Numbered from the stretch's first letter, positions 16,421 through 26,723 are shown. The stretch is 64,000 nt of DNA from Pseudophaeobacter profundi (GCF_029697505.1 NZ_JARJEF010000002.1:434001-498000), one strand, 5' to 3'. Notes: generated by a model not told the origin, from the sequence alone. A program made the numbers and translations.

Positions 16421-17905
16421 TTATTCTTCGGTCTCGAACTGGTCCTGCACCAGACGATCCAATGCCATGACCCCCCAGCCGGTTGCCCCCTTCGGCGCAT
16501 AGGAGGTGGCCGATTTCACCGAGGCGACACCGGCGATATCAAGATGAATCCAAGGCATGTCTTCCTTGATGAATCGCTTCAGGAACTGCGCCGCAGTGAT
16601 AGAGCCCGCCGGGCGGCCACCAACGTTTTTCATATCGGCAATGCGCGATTTCAGCTGATCGTCATAGCCCTGCGCCAGAGGCAGGCGCCAAGCCCCTTCA
16701 TCCGCAGCCTCGGCCGCCTTCAGGAAGCCATTGCACAGGCTATCATCATTCGAAAAGACCCCGGCCTTTTCATGACCCAGGCCAATGATCACCGCACCAG
16801 TCAATGTCGCCAGATCAATGACGCCGCAGGGTTTAAAGCGTTCCTGCGCGTACCACAGCACATCACAAAGCACCAAACGCCCCTCGGCATCGGTGTTGAT
16901 CACCTCGATGGTGTCACCCTTCATGGATTTCACCACATCCCCAGGACGGGTGGCATTGCCAGAAGGCATGTTTTCCACCAGCCCGACCAGGCCAACCACA
17001 TTGGCACGGGCCTTGCGCAGGGCAAGCGCCTTCATGGTACCAACCACAACACCAGCGCCGCCCATATCCATGGTCATATCTTCCATGCCCGCCGCCGGTT
17101 TCAGGGAAATACCGCCAGTGTCAAACACCACCCCCTTGCCCACCAACGCCAGCGGGGCTGCGGCCTCGGCACCGCCCTTCCACTGCATCACAGCCACATG
17201 AGAGGGGCTATCAGAGCCCTGTCCGACGCAGAGCAAAGCCCCCATGCCCAGCTCTTCCAGTGCGGCCTCATCCAGAATTTCCACCTCAAGCCCGAGTGCG
17301 GACATCTCTTTGATACGCCGCGCGAATTCGACGGTGGTAAGCACATTTGCAGGCTCGTTCACCAGATCGCGGGTCATATGCACCCCTTCCGCCACAGCGG
17401 CCAGCGGCGCGTAGGCGGACGCCATGTCATCGGCAGATTTATGCGCGACCGTGATCGTCGGAAGATCAGCGGGTGCATCGTCTTTGGGCGATTTGTGATT
17501 GTCAAAACCATAGCTGCGCAGGGCGATGCCCATCGCAAGTTCTGCCGCTTTGGACATGGCACCGGCCATCACCGTCAGATTTTTTTCTGGTGCTGCTGCC
17601 GCCAGCTTTGCCCCTGCCTTGCGCGCCTCGGTTGGGGAAACGCGCCGTGGCAACACCAACACATGCAGGGCTTCGGCTATCAAACCAGCCGGCCAGGCCA
17701 AGGTGATAACCTTTCCAGGCTTGTGCTTGTCAAATCCAGGGGCTGCGATCAACCGCGCCAGAGCGCCCTTGGTCAGCCGGTTGGCCGCGCGCGCGGCCTG
17801 ATCCATCACGCCCCCTGGGGTCACCAGAACGGCCACATGTCCGGTCATACCCGACAGCTCTTTTGGATCATACTCGGCAAAGCGGATGGCGGGCAAAGTG
17901 CTCAT
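16421..17905 (-). CDS. pepA: Leucyl aminopeptidase (M17)
   Basis: 494 residues from the ATG at 17905, preceded by CAGGAG; the open frame upstream is not used. The C-terminal catalytic domain carries the NTDAEGRLVLCD hallmark and metal ligands in KGVVFDTGGISLKP and MDMGGAG. Removes N-terminal residues from peptides using two divalent metals; it forms cytosolic hexamers. Enteric PepA also binds DNA, which cannot be judged here. First gene of a two-gene unit with holC, divergent from lptF. Confidence 0.95.
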   Translation of the reverse strand: MSTLPAIRFAEYDPKELSGMTGHVAVLVTPGGVMDQAARAANRLTKGALARLIAAPGFDKHKPGKVITLAWPAGLIAEALHVLVLPRRVSPTEARKAGAKLAAAAPEKNLTVMAGAMSKAAELAMGIALRSYGFDNHKSPKDDAPADLPTITVAHKSADDMASAYAPLAAVAEGVHMTRDLVNEPANVLTTVEFARRIKEMSALGLEVEILDEAALEELGMGALLCVGQGSDSPSHVAVMQWKGGAEAAAPLALVGKGVVFDTGGISLKPAAGMEDMTMDMGGAGVVVGTMKALALRKARANVVGLVGLVENMPSGNATRPGDVVKSMKGDTIEVINTDAEGRLVLCDVLWYAQERFKPCGVIDLATLTGAVIIGLGHEKAGVFSNDDSLCNGFLKAAEAADEGAWRLPLAQGYDDQLKSRIADMKNVGGRPAGSITAAQFLKRFIKEDMPWIHLDIAGVASVKSATSYAPKGATGWGVMALDRLVQDQFETEE

Positions 17906-18151
17906 GTCTAGGGCTCCTGTCGGGATCAAATCTGGAATTGCTTCGCCAATAGGTAGCTTGCACCCCGCGCAATGGCCAGCCCCCACAGGCAAGAGCACAA
18001 AACGCAGTGTCAATTGGGGTTTGGCATAGGGCCTTCACGGCGGCGGGTGCCGCTCTGCCTGATTGCTCTGCGCTCTGTCGGGGCGTACCTGGCGCGAAAG
18101 CTTCGCAAGAACACGGAATTGGACCAAATTGCAGTTTTCCCCGCAGAACAA

Positions 18152-18179
18152 TTCCTTTATGGTTTGGCAAAATGATAAT
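18152..18179 (+). promoter_or_regulatory. Candidate promoter of the lpt operon
   Basis: TTCCTT (18152-18157) and GATAAT (18174-18179) are separated by 16 bp and would start transcription near 18186, just upstream of the GGGGGGA ribosome site and the GTG at 18201. The -10 is good and the -35 weak. Confidence 0.4.
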
Positions 18180-18200
18180 GGCAGGGTCTGGGGGGATCGA

Positions 18201-19346
18201 GTGTCACGCTTCGACAGATACGTCCTGTCGCAATATCTGCTGTTATTCAGCTTTTTTGCGCTTATCTTAGTTGCCGTCTTCTGGGTGAACCGGGCGGTTG
18301 TCCTGTTTGATCGCCTGATCGGCGACGGCCAGACAGCGATGGTGTTCTTTGAATTCACCGCCCTGGCGCTGCCCAACCTTATACGCATGGTACTGCCGGT
18401 GGCGGTCTTTGCATCGGCAGTCTGGGTTACCAACCGGTTGCAGGGTGAAAGCGAATTGACGGTTCTGCGGGCCACGGGGACCAGCCCCTGGCAAATGGCG
18501 CGACCTGCGCTGGTCTTTGGGCTGATCACCGGGCTGATGATGTCGGTCCTGACCCATTTTCTGCTGCCCAGTTCGATCAATCAGCTGGCGCTGCGCGAAC
18601 AGGAAGTATCCCGCAATGTGACCGCCAAGCTGCTAACCGAAGGAAATTTTCTGCACCCCGCCAAGGGCGTGACCTTTTATATCCGCCAGATCAACACTGA
18701 CGGCACCCTGAATGATGTCTTTCTATCCGACCGGCGAGACCCGAATAACAGCGTCACCTACACTGGCGCCCGCGCCTTTCTCGTACGCGACGCAGAGCGT
18801 ACCCACCTCATTATGGTTGATGGAATGGCACAACGTCTGGACCTGAAGAAACGGCAGCTTTCGACCACGAAGTTTTCTGATTTCTCCTATGATATCAGTT
18901 CTTTGACTAACAATTCTTCTGTGTCAAATCGCAATATCCGGGCGATTCCCAGCTGGGAACTGTTTCAAAACCGTGACCTGCTCCCCCAGTCGGACGGCTA
19001 CACCCCCGGTGCCTTGGCAGAGGAATTCCACCTGCGCTTTGCCCGTGCCTTGATCTGTGTTGCCGTGGCGATGATCGGGTTTTCGGCACTGATGCTGGGA
19101 TCCTACTCGCGCTTTGGCGTCTGGCGTCAGGCGCTCTTGGCTTTTTTGCTGCTGATCCTGATCGAAGGGCTGCGCGGCGTGGTTTCGGAACCCGTGATGA
19201 AAAACCCTGACCTTTGGCCGCTGATCTATTTGCCCGCACTGACCGGGCTTGCCATTGCGATGGGGTTCCTACAGCTGGCGGCGCGGCCACCGGTGCTGCA
19301 ACGGCGCGGAATCGCGGCTGCAAACAAACAGGAGGCCCGGTCATGA
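18201..19346 (+). CDS. lptF: LPS export ABC permease LptF
   Basis: 381 residues from a GTG at 18201 preceded by GGGGGGATC; earlier in-frame starts lie in the pepA/lptF promoter region. Three N-terminal helices (RYVLSQYLLLFSFFALILVA and onward), a periplasmic beta-jellyroll (about 130-265) and three C-terminal helices match YjgP/YjgQ proteins. With LptG and two LptB it extracts LPS from the inner membrane and passes it to the LptC/A bridge. Overlaps lptG by 4 nt. Confidence 0.93.
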   Translation: MSRFDRYVLSQYLLLFSFFALILVAVFWVNRAVVLFDRLIGDGQTAMVFFEFTALALPNLIRMVLPVAVFASAVWVTNRLQGESELTVLRATGTSPWQMARPALVFGLITGLMMSVLTHFLLPSSINQLALREQEVSRNVTAKLLTEGNFLHPAKGVTFYIRQINTDGTLNDVFLSDRRDPNNSVTYTGARAFLVRDAERTHLIMVDGMAQRLDLKKRQLSTTKFSDFSYDISSLTNNSSVSNRNIRAIPSWELFQNRDLLPQSDGYTPGALAEEFHLRFARALICVAVAMIGFSALMLGSYSRFGVWRQALLAFLLLILIEGLRGVVSEPVMKNPDLWPLIYLPALTGLAIAMGFLQLAARPPVLQRRGIAAANKQEARS

Positions 19347-20446
19347 AGCTGGATCTCTACTATGCGCGACGCTTTTTTCAGTGGTTCGCCATCATCTGCG
19401 GTGTCTTGATGACCCTGGTCATGCTGATTGACCTGAACGAACAATTCCGCCGGTTTGACAGCGTTGACATTGGCGCCGGGAAGCTCCTGGGCTTGACCCT
19501 GCTGAATGCGCCCGCCGCGCTAAGCGAATTTCTACCGCTGATCATGATCTTGACCACAATTGTGCTATTTGTCGGGCTGGCCCGCAGCAGTGAACTGGTG
19601 GTGACGCGGGCGATTGGGCGCTCTGGCATCCGGGCGCTGGCTGCCCCAGTTTTGGTCGCCGGGCTCTTGGGGCTCTTGGCGGTCAGCACGCTCAACCCGA
19701 TTGTTGCCGCCACCACCAACCGGTACAAAACCCTGGCCGATACCTACCGCAACGGCGGGCCTGCTGTGCTGTCGCTCTCTGGCGAGGGACTGTGGCTGCG
19801 CCAGGGCAGCACAACTGGGCAAGCGGTGATCCATGCCACCTCATACGGTGGTGGGCAGGATGACATCATTCTTTATGACGTGACCCTTATCGAATATGCG
19901 ACGGACAAGGGGCCGGTGCGGCGGATCATCGCCAAGAGCGCCAAGCTGGATGGGGAAGAATGGCTCTTGCGCTCTGCCAAAGCCTGGCAATTGGCAAGTG
20001 GCATCAATCCGGAAAAATCGGCCACCACCCATGAAACACTGCGCCTGCCGACCTCGCTAACCCAGGATCGTATCCGCGACAGGCTAGGCTCGGCCGATGG
20101 GATTTCGATCTATGATCTGCCAAGTACCATACGCGACCTGTCGCAGGCAGGGTTTTCCACCAAACGCTATCAGGTCTGGTATCAGGTAGAACTGGCCCGG
20201 CCTCTGTTCCTGATCGCGATGGTTCTGGTGGGGGCTGCCTTTACCATGCGCCATGTGCGCTTTGGTGGTACTGGGCTGGCAGTGCTGACCGCTGTGCTCT
20301 TGGGGTTTGGGCTGTACTTCATACGCAATTTTGCGCAAATCTTGGGGGAGAACGGCCAGATCCCGGTAGCACTTGCTGCCTGGGCACCGCCGGTGGCCTC
20401 TATTCTGCTGACGATGGGACTGCTCTTACATGCTGAGGACGGATAA
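19343..20446 (+). CDS. lptG: LPS export ABC permease LptG
   Basis: 367 residues. The ATG at 19343 shares bases with the lptF stop and follows AGGAGG. Begins MKLDLYYARRFFQWFAIICG; the layout is 3 helices, jellyroll, 3 helices, as in LptF. Partner of LptF in the inner-membrane LPS extractor. The stop is one base before the lptD start. Confidence 0.93.
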   Translation: MKLDLYYARRFFQWFAIICGVLMTLVMLIDLNEQFRRFDSVDIGAGKLLGLTLLNAPAALSEFLPLIMILTTIVLFVGLARSSELVVTRAIGRSGIRALAAPVLVAGLLGLLAVSTLNPIVAATTNRYKTLADTYRNGGPAVLSLSGEGLWLRQGSTTGQAVIHATSYGGGQDDIILYDVTLIEYATDKGPVRRIIAKSAKLDGEEWLLRSAKAWQLASGINPEKSATTHETLRLPTSLTQDRIRDRLGSADGISIYDLPSTIRDLSQAGFSTKRYQVWYQVELARPLFLIAMVLVGAAFTMRHVRFGGTGLAVLTAVLLGFGLYFIRNFAQILGENGQIPVALAAWAPPVASILLTMGLLLHAEDG

Positions 20447-20447
20447 T

Positions 20448-22610
20448 ATGCGCCGCGCCCTATTGCTCTCGGTGGTTCTGCCATGGCTGGTCGCTGCCCA
20501 GCCTGCAATCGCACAGGGCACCGGCCCCCTTCCCGTTGCAGAGCAGCCAGCAATCCTGGTTGCTGATCAGCTGTTCATCACCCCGGAACGCCAGTTGATT
20601 GCCAAGGGAAATGTCGAAGCATTCAGGGGCGATGTTCGCCTACAGGCCCGGCAGATCACCTTTGAAGAAAGCTCTGGTACCCTGCAGATCGAGGGACCAA
20701 TCCGCATTGATCAAGGCGGCGATATCACCATTCTGGCCGACGCCGCCGAGATGGACCGCGATCTGCGCGATGGGTTGCTGACCGGTGCCCGCATGGTCTT
20801 CAAGCAGCAACTGCAAATGGCCTCGCTCGAAATGGCCCGAGTTGGCGGGCGGTATACCCAGCTCTACAAGACCTCTGTGACGTCTTGCCATGTCTGCGAT
20901 GACGGCGAACCACCACTCTGGCAGATTCGGGCCGAGCGGGTGATCCATGATCAGGTCGAACAGCAGCTCTATTTTGAAGGTGCCCAGGTCAGGGTGCTGG
21001 ATGTACCCGTCTTCTACTTTCCCGCCGTGCGCCTGCCGGACCCTTCGCTGAAACGCAGCACCGGCTTCCTGGTGCCGTCGACGCGCAGCACCTCGAACCT
21101 GGGAACCGGGATCAAGGTGCCCTACTTCTTTACCCTGGGCGACAGCCGGGATCTGACCCTGGCCCCCTACATTTCCGGCAGCACCCGCACCCTGGATGCA
21201 CGCTACCGCCAAGCCTTTCGTCGCGGAACTATTGAATTGAACGGCGCCTACACACGCGATGATCTTCAGCCCGGCGATGACCGTGGTTATCTGTTTGCGA
21301 CCGGCCAGTTTCACCTAAAGAACGATCTACAGCTGGAACTTGACCTCAAGTCCGTCTCGGACAATGCCTATATTGCCGATTACGGCCTGCCCGATCAGGA
21401 TCGCCTGCGGTCTGAAATCACCCTGACCCGCGCAGGACGCGACAGCCTGCTGCGCGCCGGCATCATCAAGTTCAAGACCCTGCGCGACAGCGAAGACCAG
21501 GATCTTCTCCCCTCGAACATTGGTGAAATCTACTACCAGAAGCGCTATTTCCCGATCTCCATCGGTGGCGAGACACGACTGACACTGGAAGCGCATGGCC
21601 ACAGTCGCACCTCGGACATCGAAGGGAACCGGACCGAAACCAATGGCCGCGATCAGGGCCATATTACCGCCGATGTCGATTGGCGTCGCCACTGGCAGCT
21701 CGCAGGCGGGCTAGAGGTCGAGTGGGCCGTGGGGGCCGCAGTCGACGGCTTCACCACCTATGACGATTCTTACTATGATGAACACAGCTCACGACTTACC
21801 CCGCGGTCGCGCCTGACCCTGCGCCTGCCAATGTCCAAAACGGATGCCAGCGGTGCCGCGCAGTTCCTGGAGCCCATCGTGCAACTGGGCTGGAGCAATA
21901 CCATCGGCGAGGATACCGCCCGCGATGAGAGCAATTTTGTCGAATTTGACCAGGGCAACCTGCTGTCGCTTTCGCGGTTTCCGGCGGCGGATGCCCGCGA
22001 AGATGGGCTGTCACTGGCTTACGGGGTGAATTGGGCCCGCTTTGCCAGCAGCGGCTGGCAGGCCTATGCCACACTCGGCCAGATTTTGCGCCAGGACAGC
22101 GATCCCCGCTTTACCGAAAGCTCGGGGCTGGGAGGGATCACGTCAAACCTGTTGCTGGCCGGGCAATTGAAATTCAGCGACGATATGGCGCTGACGGCGC
22201 GCGGCTTGCTGAATGATTCCCTCAACTTCTCCAAGGCTGAGGTGCGCGGCGACTGGTATCGCGATGATCTGTCACTGTCCGGCAGTTATCTCTGGCTTGG
22301 CACCGACCCCACCGAAAGCCGCAATACCGAAACCTCTGAAATTTGGTTGGATGGCTCTTACGCGGTCTCAGCCAACTGGGAGGCCAGTGCCAACCTGCGC
22401 TACGATATCTCGGATGCGCGGGCGACCCGGGCCGGCATTGGCCTTGCCTACAGCAATGAATGTGTGACGGTCGACCTTTCGGTAAACCGGCGCTATACCT
22501 CAACCACAAGCGTCGATCCCTCAACGGATTTTGGGTTCTCAATCTCCATGAACGGGTTCTCAATCAATAACGGCAGCAAACAGTACAGGCGATCATGCAG
22601 ACACTCTTGA
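20448..22610 (+). CDS. lptD: Outer-membrane LPS assembly protein LptD
   Basis: 720 residues with an N-terminal signal peptide ending near PAIAQG. Residues about 45-180 are the periplasmic OstA/LptA-like jellyroll (LIAKGNVEAFRGDVRL onward); the remainder is a large beta-barrel with many alternating strands. A pair of cysteines in TSCHVCDD (about 148-151) may take part in the disulfides that mature LptD. It inserts LPS in the outer leaflet with the lipoprotein LptE. Overlaps surA by 16 nt. Confidence 0.93.
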   Translation: MRRALLLSVVLPWLVAAQPAIAQGTGPLPVAEQPAILVADQLFITPERQLIAKGNVEAFRGDVRLQARQITFEESSGTLQIEGPIRIDQGGDITILADAAEMDRDLRDGLLTGARMVFKQQLQMASLEMARVGGRYTQLYKTSVTSCHVCDDGEPPLWQIRAERVIHDQVEQQLYFEGAQVRVLDVPVFYFPAVRLPDPSLKRSTGFLVPSTRSTSNLGTGIKVPYFFTLGDSRDLTLAPYISGSTRTLDARYRQAFRRGTIELNGAYTRDDLQPGDDRGYLFATGQFHLKNDLQLELDLKSVSDNAYIADYGLPDQDRLRSEITLTRAGRDSLLRAGIIKFKTLRDSEDQDLLPSNIGEIYYQKRYFPISIGGETRLTLEAHGHSRTSDIEGNRTETNGRDQGHITADVDWRRHWQLAGGLEVEWAVGAAVDGFTTYDDSYYDEHSSRLTPRSRLTLRLPMSKTDASGAAQFLEPIVQLGWSNTIGEDTARDESNFVEFDQGNLLSLSRFPAADAREDGLSLAYGVNWARFASSGWQAYATLGQILRQDSDPRFTESSGLGGITSNLLLAGQLKFSDDMALTARGLLNDSLNFSKAEVRGDWYRDDLSLSGSYLWLGTDPTESRNTETSEIWLDGSYAVSANWEASANLRYDISDARATRAGIGLAYSNECVTVDLSVNRRYTSTTSVDPSTDFGFSISMNGFSINNGSKQYRRSCRHS

Positions 22611-23854
22611 CCCAGGCCTTCTCCGCTTCCCTGATGCGAAGCTTTTCCAGAACCGCAGCCGCCGCCACGCTGGCGCTTGGGCTGGTTTCCACGGCCACGC
22701 CTCTGGTGGCGCAGGGGCTGTTTTCGCCCGCTATTACCGTGGATGGTGCCGTCATCACCAATTACGAATTGAAGCAGCGCGCCTTGTTCATGGGCATCCT
22801 GCGCACCCCCGGCAACCCAGAAATCATGGCCCGCAAGGAGCTGATCAATGATCGGCTCAAACTGGCGGAAATGGCAAGGGTTGGCATATCTCCCAGCGAA
22901 GAAGAGATCACTGCAGGCATAACGGAACTGGCTGGGCGGGCCAATCTGACCTTGAATGAATTCCTCAAGGTGCTTGGCGAAAACGGAATCGAGCCGGAAA
23001 CAGTGCGCGATTTTACCAAGGTAGGCCTGGGTTGGCGGGAATATATCAGCTCGCGCTTTTTGGGCCGTGCCCGCCCCACCGAGGCAGAGATCGACCGCGC
23101 CATGGGCCAGGCCGGAGCAGGCGGGGTACAGGTGCTGCTCTCAGAACTGATCGTGCCGCTCAACGAGCAGAACGTCCAGCAGGTGCAGGAACTGACCGAT
23201 CAGGTCGGGCAATTGACCAGCCAAGCCGCATTTTCCGCCGCCGCGGCCCAGTACTCCGCCTCTGACAGCCGCGCCAACGGGGGCAAACTGCCTTGGATGA
23301 ACCTAACCAAACTGCCGCCGCAGTTGCAGCCCGTGGTGCTTGCACTTGATCCGGGCGAAATCACTGAACCGCTGCCACTGCAAGGCGCCGTTGCCATGTT
23401 CCAGATGCGCGGTGTGCGCGAAGTAACCGGCGGCAGCCAGCGATACTCGGCGATCGAATATGCCGCCTACTACATTCCGGGCGGCCGCAGCCCCGAGGCC
23501 CTGGCCCAGGGACAGAAGATTGCCAATTCCATTGACAGCTGTGATGATCTTTACGGTATTGCAAAGGGTCAGGACCCCGCCGTGCTGGACCGCAAAAGCC
23601 TGCCCCCTAGTGAAGTCCCCCAGGACATCGCCATTGAGCTGGCCAAGCTGGACCCAAATGAAACCTCGCTGACCCTGACCCGCAACCAGGGTCAGACGCT
23701 GATGCTGCTCATGCTCTGCGGGCGTAGCGCCGAACTCGGCGAAGGCGAATCCCGTGAAACGGTCGCAAATGCGCTGACCCAACAGCGGGTTGCCTCCTCC
23801 GCTGACAGCTTTCTGGAACAGCTGCGGGCAGATGCGCTGATCATCGAGAAATGA
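22595..23854 (+). CDS. surA: SurA-type periplasmic peptidyl-prolyl isomerase
   Basis: 419 residues with a signal sequence cleaved near LVAQG. The SurA N-terminal chaperone region follows (ITVDGAVITNYELKQR and helices), then a parvulin-like domain at about 175-275 (VLLSELIVPLNEQNVQQVQE and onward). Escorts outer-membrane proteins, including LptD, to the Bam machine. Its position directly after lptD is the classic lptD-surA-pdxA-rsmA order. Isomerase motifs are weak, so the chaperone role is safer than enzymatic activity. Confidence 0.9.
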   Translation: MQTLLTQAFSASLMRSFSRTAAAATLALGLVSTATPLVAQGLFSPAITVDGAVITNYELKQRALFMGILRTPGNPEIMARKELINDRLKLAEMARVGISPSEEEITAGITELAGRANLTLNEFLKVLGENGIEPETVRDFTKVGLGWREYISSRFLGRARPTEAEIDRAMGQAGAGGVQVLLSELIVPLNEQNVQQVQELTDQVGQLTSQAAFSAAAAQYSASDSRANGGKLPWMNLTKLPPQLQPVVLALDPGEITEPLPLQGAVAMFQMRGVREVTGGSQRYSAIEYAAYYIPGGRSPEALAQGQKIANSIDSCDDLYGIAKGQDPAVLDRKSLPPSEVPQDIAIELAKLDPNETSLTLTRNQGQTLMLLMLCGRSAELGEGESRETVANALTQQRVASSADSFLEQLRADALIIEK

Positions 23855-24882
23855 CTCCTGCAATCCAGGGGGGCTCTGGGGCCTCCGCCGCCCCCAGAGC
23901 GCTGGCCCCGCTGGCGCTCAGCTGTGGTGAACCCGCCGGGATTGGCCCGGAAATCGCCGCCATGGCCTGGCAGCAACTGAAAGACAGTTGCCCGTTCTTT
24001 TGGATTGGCGATCCGCGCCATCTACCTGCGAGTCTGCCAGTGCAGCCGATCTCGCACCCACACGAGGCGCTGGCCCATGCGGCACGAGCCCTGCCGGTTC
24101 TGCCGCTGAAGTTTGCCGGCGATACCACCAAGGGCCGCGCCGATCCGGCCAATGCGCCCGGAGTGGTGCAATCCATTCAGCGCGGGGTAGAGCTGGTGCA
24201 ATCCGGGCAGGCCGCCGCGCTGTGCACCGCCCCCATTCACAAGAAAGCGCTGATTGACGGCGCGCAGTTCGCCTTTCCCGGCCATACCGAGTTTCTGGCC
24301 CATCTGGCAGGTCGCGCCCGCGTGGTGATGATGCTGGCCAGCCCGGCCCTGCGGGTGGTGCCTGCCACCATTCATATCGCCCTGGCGGATGTGGCAACCA
24401 CCCTGACCCCTGCACTGCTGCAAGAGGTGGTCGAGATCACGGCCCAGGGGCTGCGCCAGCAGTTTGGCATTGCGCAGCCGCGGATTGCCGTCGCCGGGTT
24501 GAACCCACATGCCGGCGAAGGTGGGGCCATGGGCCAGGAAGAACTGCTCTGGATCAATGCGTTGGTTGCAAAGCTTGATGCCGAGAGCCAAGCGCTGACC
24601 CTCACCGGGCCACATCCGGCGGATACGCTATTTCACGCCGCCGCCCGCGCCCGCTATGATGCGGCCATCTGCATGTATCACGATCAGGCGCTGATCCCGA
24701 TCAAGACGCTGGATTTTGACCGCGGCGTCAATGTCACCCTTGGGCTGCCCTTTATCCGCACCTCGCCGGACCATGGCACCGCATTTGACATCGCGGGCAC
24801 CGGCCAGGCCAATCCCTCTAGTCTGATCGAGGCGCTGAAACTTGCCCAGAGCATGGCGCAGCGCGCAACCGCGCCCTCTTGA
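23851..24882 (+). CDS. pdxA: 4-hydroxythreonine-4-phosphate dehydrogenase
   Basis: 343 residues, the normal length. Oxidises 4-phosphohydroxy-L-threonine for pyridoxal phosphate synthesis (DXP-dependent route). Motifs: SCGEPAGIGPEI at the start, APIHKKALIDGAQFAFPGHTE, GLNPHAGEGGAMG, and metal-binding MYHDQALIPIK with SPDHGTAFDIAGTG. ATGA overlap with surA. Continues the conserved envelope/cofactor operon. Confidence 0.96.
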   Translation: MTPAIQGGSGASAAPRALAPLALSCGEPAGIGPEIAAMAWQQLKDSCPFFWIGDPRHLPASLPVQPISHPHEALAHAARALPVLPLKFAGDTTKGRADPANAPGVVQSIQRGVELVQSGQAAALCTAPIHKKALIDGAQFAFPGHTEFLAHLAGRARVVMMLASPALRVVPATIHIALADVATTLTPALLQEVVEITAQGLRQQFGIAQPRIAVAGLNPHAGEGGAMGQEELLWINALVAKLDAESQALTLTGPHPADTLFHAAARARYDAAICMYHDQALIPIKTLDFDRGVNVTLGLPFIRTSPDHGTAFDIAGTGQANPSSLIEALKLAQSMAQRATAPS

Positions 24883-24965
24883 CGCGTTACATCCCACTGC
24901 CTATCCCGGCCCAACCCTCTCTTTGACTGGCGCCCCGCAAGGTCGCGCGCCCTGGACATATTGAT

Positions 24966-25811
24966 ATGAGTGCAATCGACAGCCTGCCTCCGCTGCGCGA
25001 GGTCATCGACACCCATCAGCTTCTGGCGCGCAAGTCGCTGGGGCAGAACTTTTTGCTGGATCTCAACCTCACCGCCAAGATCGCGCGTCAGGCTGGCGAT
25101 TTGAGCGGCTGCGACGTGCTGGAAATCGGTCCCGGCCCCGGCGGGCTGACACGGGGGCTATTGGCCGAAGGAGCGCGGCGGGTGCTGGCAGTGGAAAAGG
25201 ATAGCCGCTGCATGCCGGCGCTTGCCGAAATCGCTGCGGCCTATCCCGGCCGGTTGGAGCTGATCAATGGCGACGCGCTAGAGATCGACCCGCTGCGACA
25301 TCTGACGCCTCCGGTGCGGGTTGCTGCCAATCTGCCCTACAATGTCGGCACCGAACTTCTGGTGCGCTGGCTCACCCCCAAGGACTGGCCGCCCTTCTGG
25401 CAAAGCCTGACCTTGATGTTTCAACGCGAAGTGGCCGAACGTATCGTTGCCCAGCCCGGTACCAAGGCCTATGGCCGCCTGGCGCTCCTGGCACAGTGGC
25501 GCGCTGATGCGCGTATCGTTCTGGCGCTGCCCCCCGAAGCCTTTAGCCCGCCACCCAAAGTGCATAGCGCCGTGGTGCATCTGACCGCGCTGGCCGAACC
25601 GCGCTTTCCAGCTGATGCCGCAACCCTGTCGCGGGTGATTGCTGCAGGCTTTAATCAGCGGCGCAAGATGCTGCGTGCCAGCCTCAAAAGCGTCGCCCCC
25701 GGCATCGAGGACCACCTGCGCGCAGCAGGTATCGCCCCGACTGAGCGCGCCGAACAGGTCAGCCTAGAGCAATTCTGCGCCCTCGCCCGCAGCATCAAGC
25801 CGCTGGACTAG
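24966..25811 (+). CDS. rsmA: 16S rRNA dimethyladenosine transferase
   Basis: 281 residues. Dimethylates two adjacent adenosines in the 3' terminal helix of 16S rRNA, needed for late 30S maturation; loss confers kasugamycin resistance. S-adenosylmethionine site: [34 protein letters not shown]; catalytic NLPYN at about 119-123. The last gene of the lpt-surA-pdxA-rsmA run, after an 83-bp gap, and followed by a bidirectional terminator. Confidence 0.96.
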   Translation: MSAIDSLPPLREVIDTHQLLARKSLGQNFLLDLNLTAKIARQAGDLSGCDVLEIGPGPGGLTRGLLAEGARRVLAVEKDSRCMPALAEIAAAYPGRLELINGDALEIDPLRHLTPPVRVAANLPYNVGTELLVRWLTPKDWPPFWQSLTLMFQREVAERIVAQPGTKAYGRLALLAQWRADARIVLALPPEAFSPPPKVHSAVVHLTALAEPRFPADAATLSRVIAAGFNQRRKMLRASLKSVAPGIEDHLRAAGIAPTERAEQVSLEQFCALARSIKPLD

Positions 25812-25870
25812 CCCCCCGATCAGGCACCGCAGCTGATCCGGACACGATCGCGACTAGCAAATCATCAGAC

Positions 25871-25909
25871 ACAAAAAAACCGGTGCCCGAAAGGACGCCG
25901 GTTTTTTGT
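25871..25909. terminator. Bidirectional terminator between rsmA and the DUF4167 gene
   Basis: ACAAAAAAACCGG (25871-25883) pairs with CCGGTTTTTTGT (25898-25909); the stem ends in an A-run on one strand and a T-run on the other, so it can end both convergent transcripts. Confidence 0.85.
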
Positions 25910-25946
25910 TGGGCTGTTCAAATAGATCAGCAAAACAGAAGAGGCC

Positions 25947-26723
25947 TTATTCAGCCGCTTCCGGTGCATCCTCAGGCTTGGCCTTGGGCTTTGCCCGCGC
26001 ACGTGGCGCGCGTTTGGGCTTGGCTTCCTTGACCTCCTCCGCAGAAGACGCCTGATCGTCCCCCTCGCCGCTTGCACCCTGTTTGGGGGCAGGTTTGCGG
26101 CTGCGCGGTTTGCGGCTGGCCGGTTTTTTCCCGGCGCCCGCTGGCTCTTGCCCCTGCTGGCCCTGACCATGCTGGCCCTGGCTTTCGGGGGTTTCAACTA
26201 GGCCGCTCTCCTGTGCCGAAGCATCGACGCCGTTATCGACCGGCGCCCGTGCGGCGTCGCGCGGGTCCAGGACCTCGGGCTGCGGCGCGTTGGCCGGATC
26301 CGCATTGGCGGAGTCACCAGCCTCCCGGCGGGGGGCTGCGGCAGGTTGCTGCTGTTGTTGCTGATTGGCAGAGGCTTCGCGCTCCTGCCGTTCAAGACGC
26401 TCTGCGCGTTCGCGATCCCGCTCTGCCTGGCGCTCGCGGTTTTGCCGTTCCTGATCTTCACGCCGCGCATCGATTTCGCGCTGCGCTTCGTTCAACAACC
26501 GCAGGTAATGTTCCGCGTGTTGCTGAAAGTTTTCAGCCGCCACCCGGTCATTGCTGAGCTGCGCATCGCGAGTCAACTGATTGTATTTATCGATTATTTG
26601 TTGCGGGGTCCCGCGCACCTTGCCCTCTGGGCCGGAGCTATCGAAGACCCGATTTACAACATTGACCCCATTGGGGCGGTTCCGGTTCGACTTGGAACGC
26701 GAACGTGATTTTGACGATCTCAT
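25947..26723 (-). CDS. DUF4167 domain protein with long disordered charged tail
   Basis: 258 residues from ATG 26723. Residues 1-75 are the DUF4167 region, basic then helical: SSKSRSRSKSNRNRPNGVNV, FDSSGPEGKVRGTPQQIIDK and a helix with AENFQQHAEHYLRLLNEAQ. The family is common in alphaproteobacteria and has no known function; the RSNNRN-type basic start suggests nucleic-acid contact (inference). Residues about 80-120 are a Glu/Arg-rich helix, and the rest is low-complexity Gln, Ala, Pro, with a Lys/Arg/Pro-rich end. It lies 225 bp downstream of prmC in the same direction, with a structured leader candidate in between. Confidence 0.85.
   Translation of the reverse strand: MRSSKSRSRSKSNRNRPNGVNVVNRVFDSSGPEGKVRGTPQQIIDKYNQLTRDAQLSNDRVAAENFQQHAEHYLRLLNEAQREIDARREDQERQNRERQAERDRERAERLERQEREASANQQQQQQPAAAPRREAGDSANADPANAPQPEVLDPRDAARAPVDNGVDASAQESGLVETPESQGQHGQGQQGQEPAGAGKKPASRKPRSRKPAPKQGASGEGDDQASSAEEVKEAKPKRAPRARAKPKAKPEDAPEAAE

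Noticed and set aside
16346-17911. 521-codon frame opposite pepA
   Set aside because: Antisense to an intact M17 peptidase, with random composition and no start signals.
18013-18200. Longer N-termini for pepA and lptF into the shared intergenic region
   Set aside because: Both open frames extend, but the ribosome sites (CAGGAG before 17905, GGGGGGA before 18201) and family N-termini choose the shorter forms.
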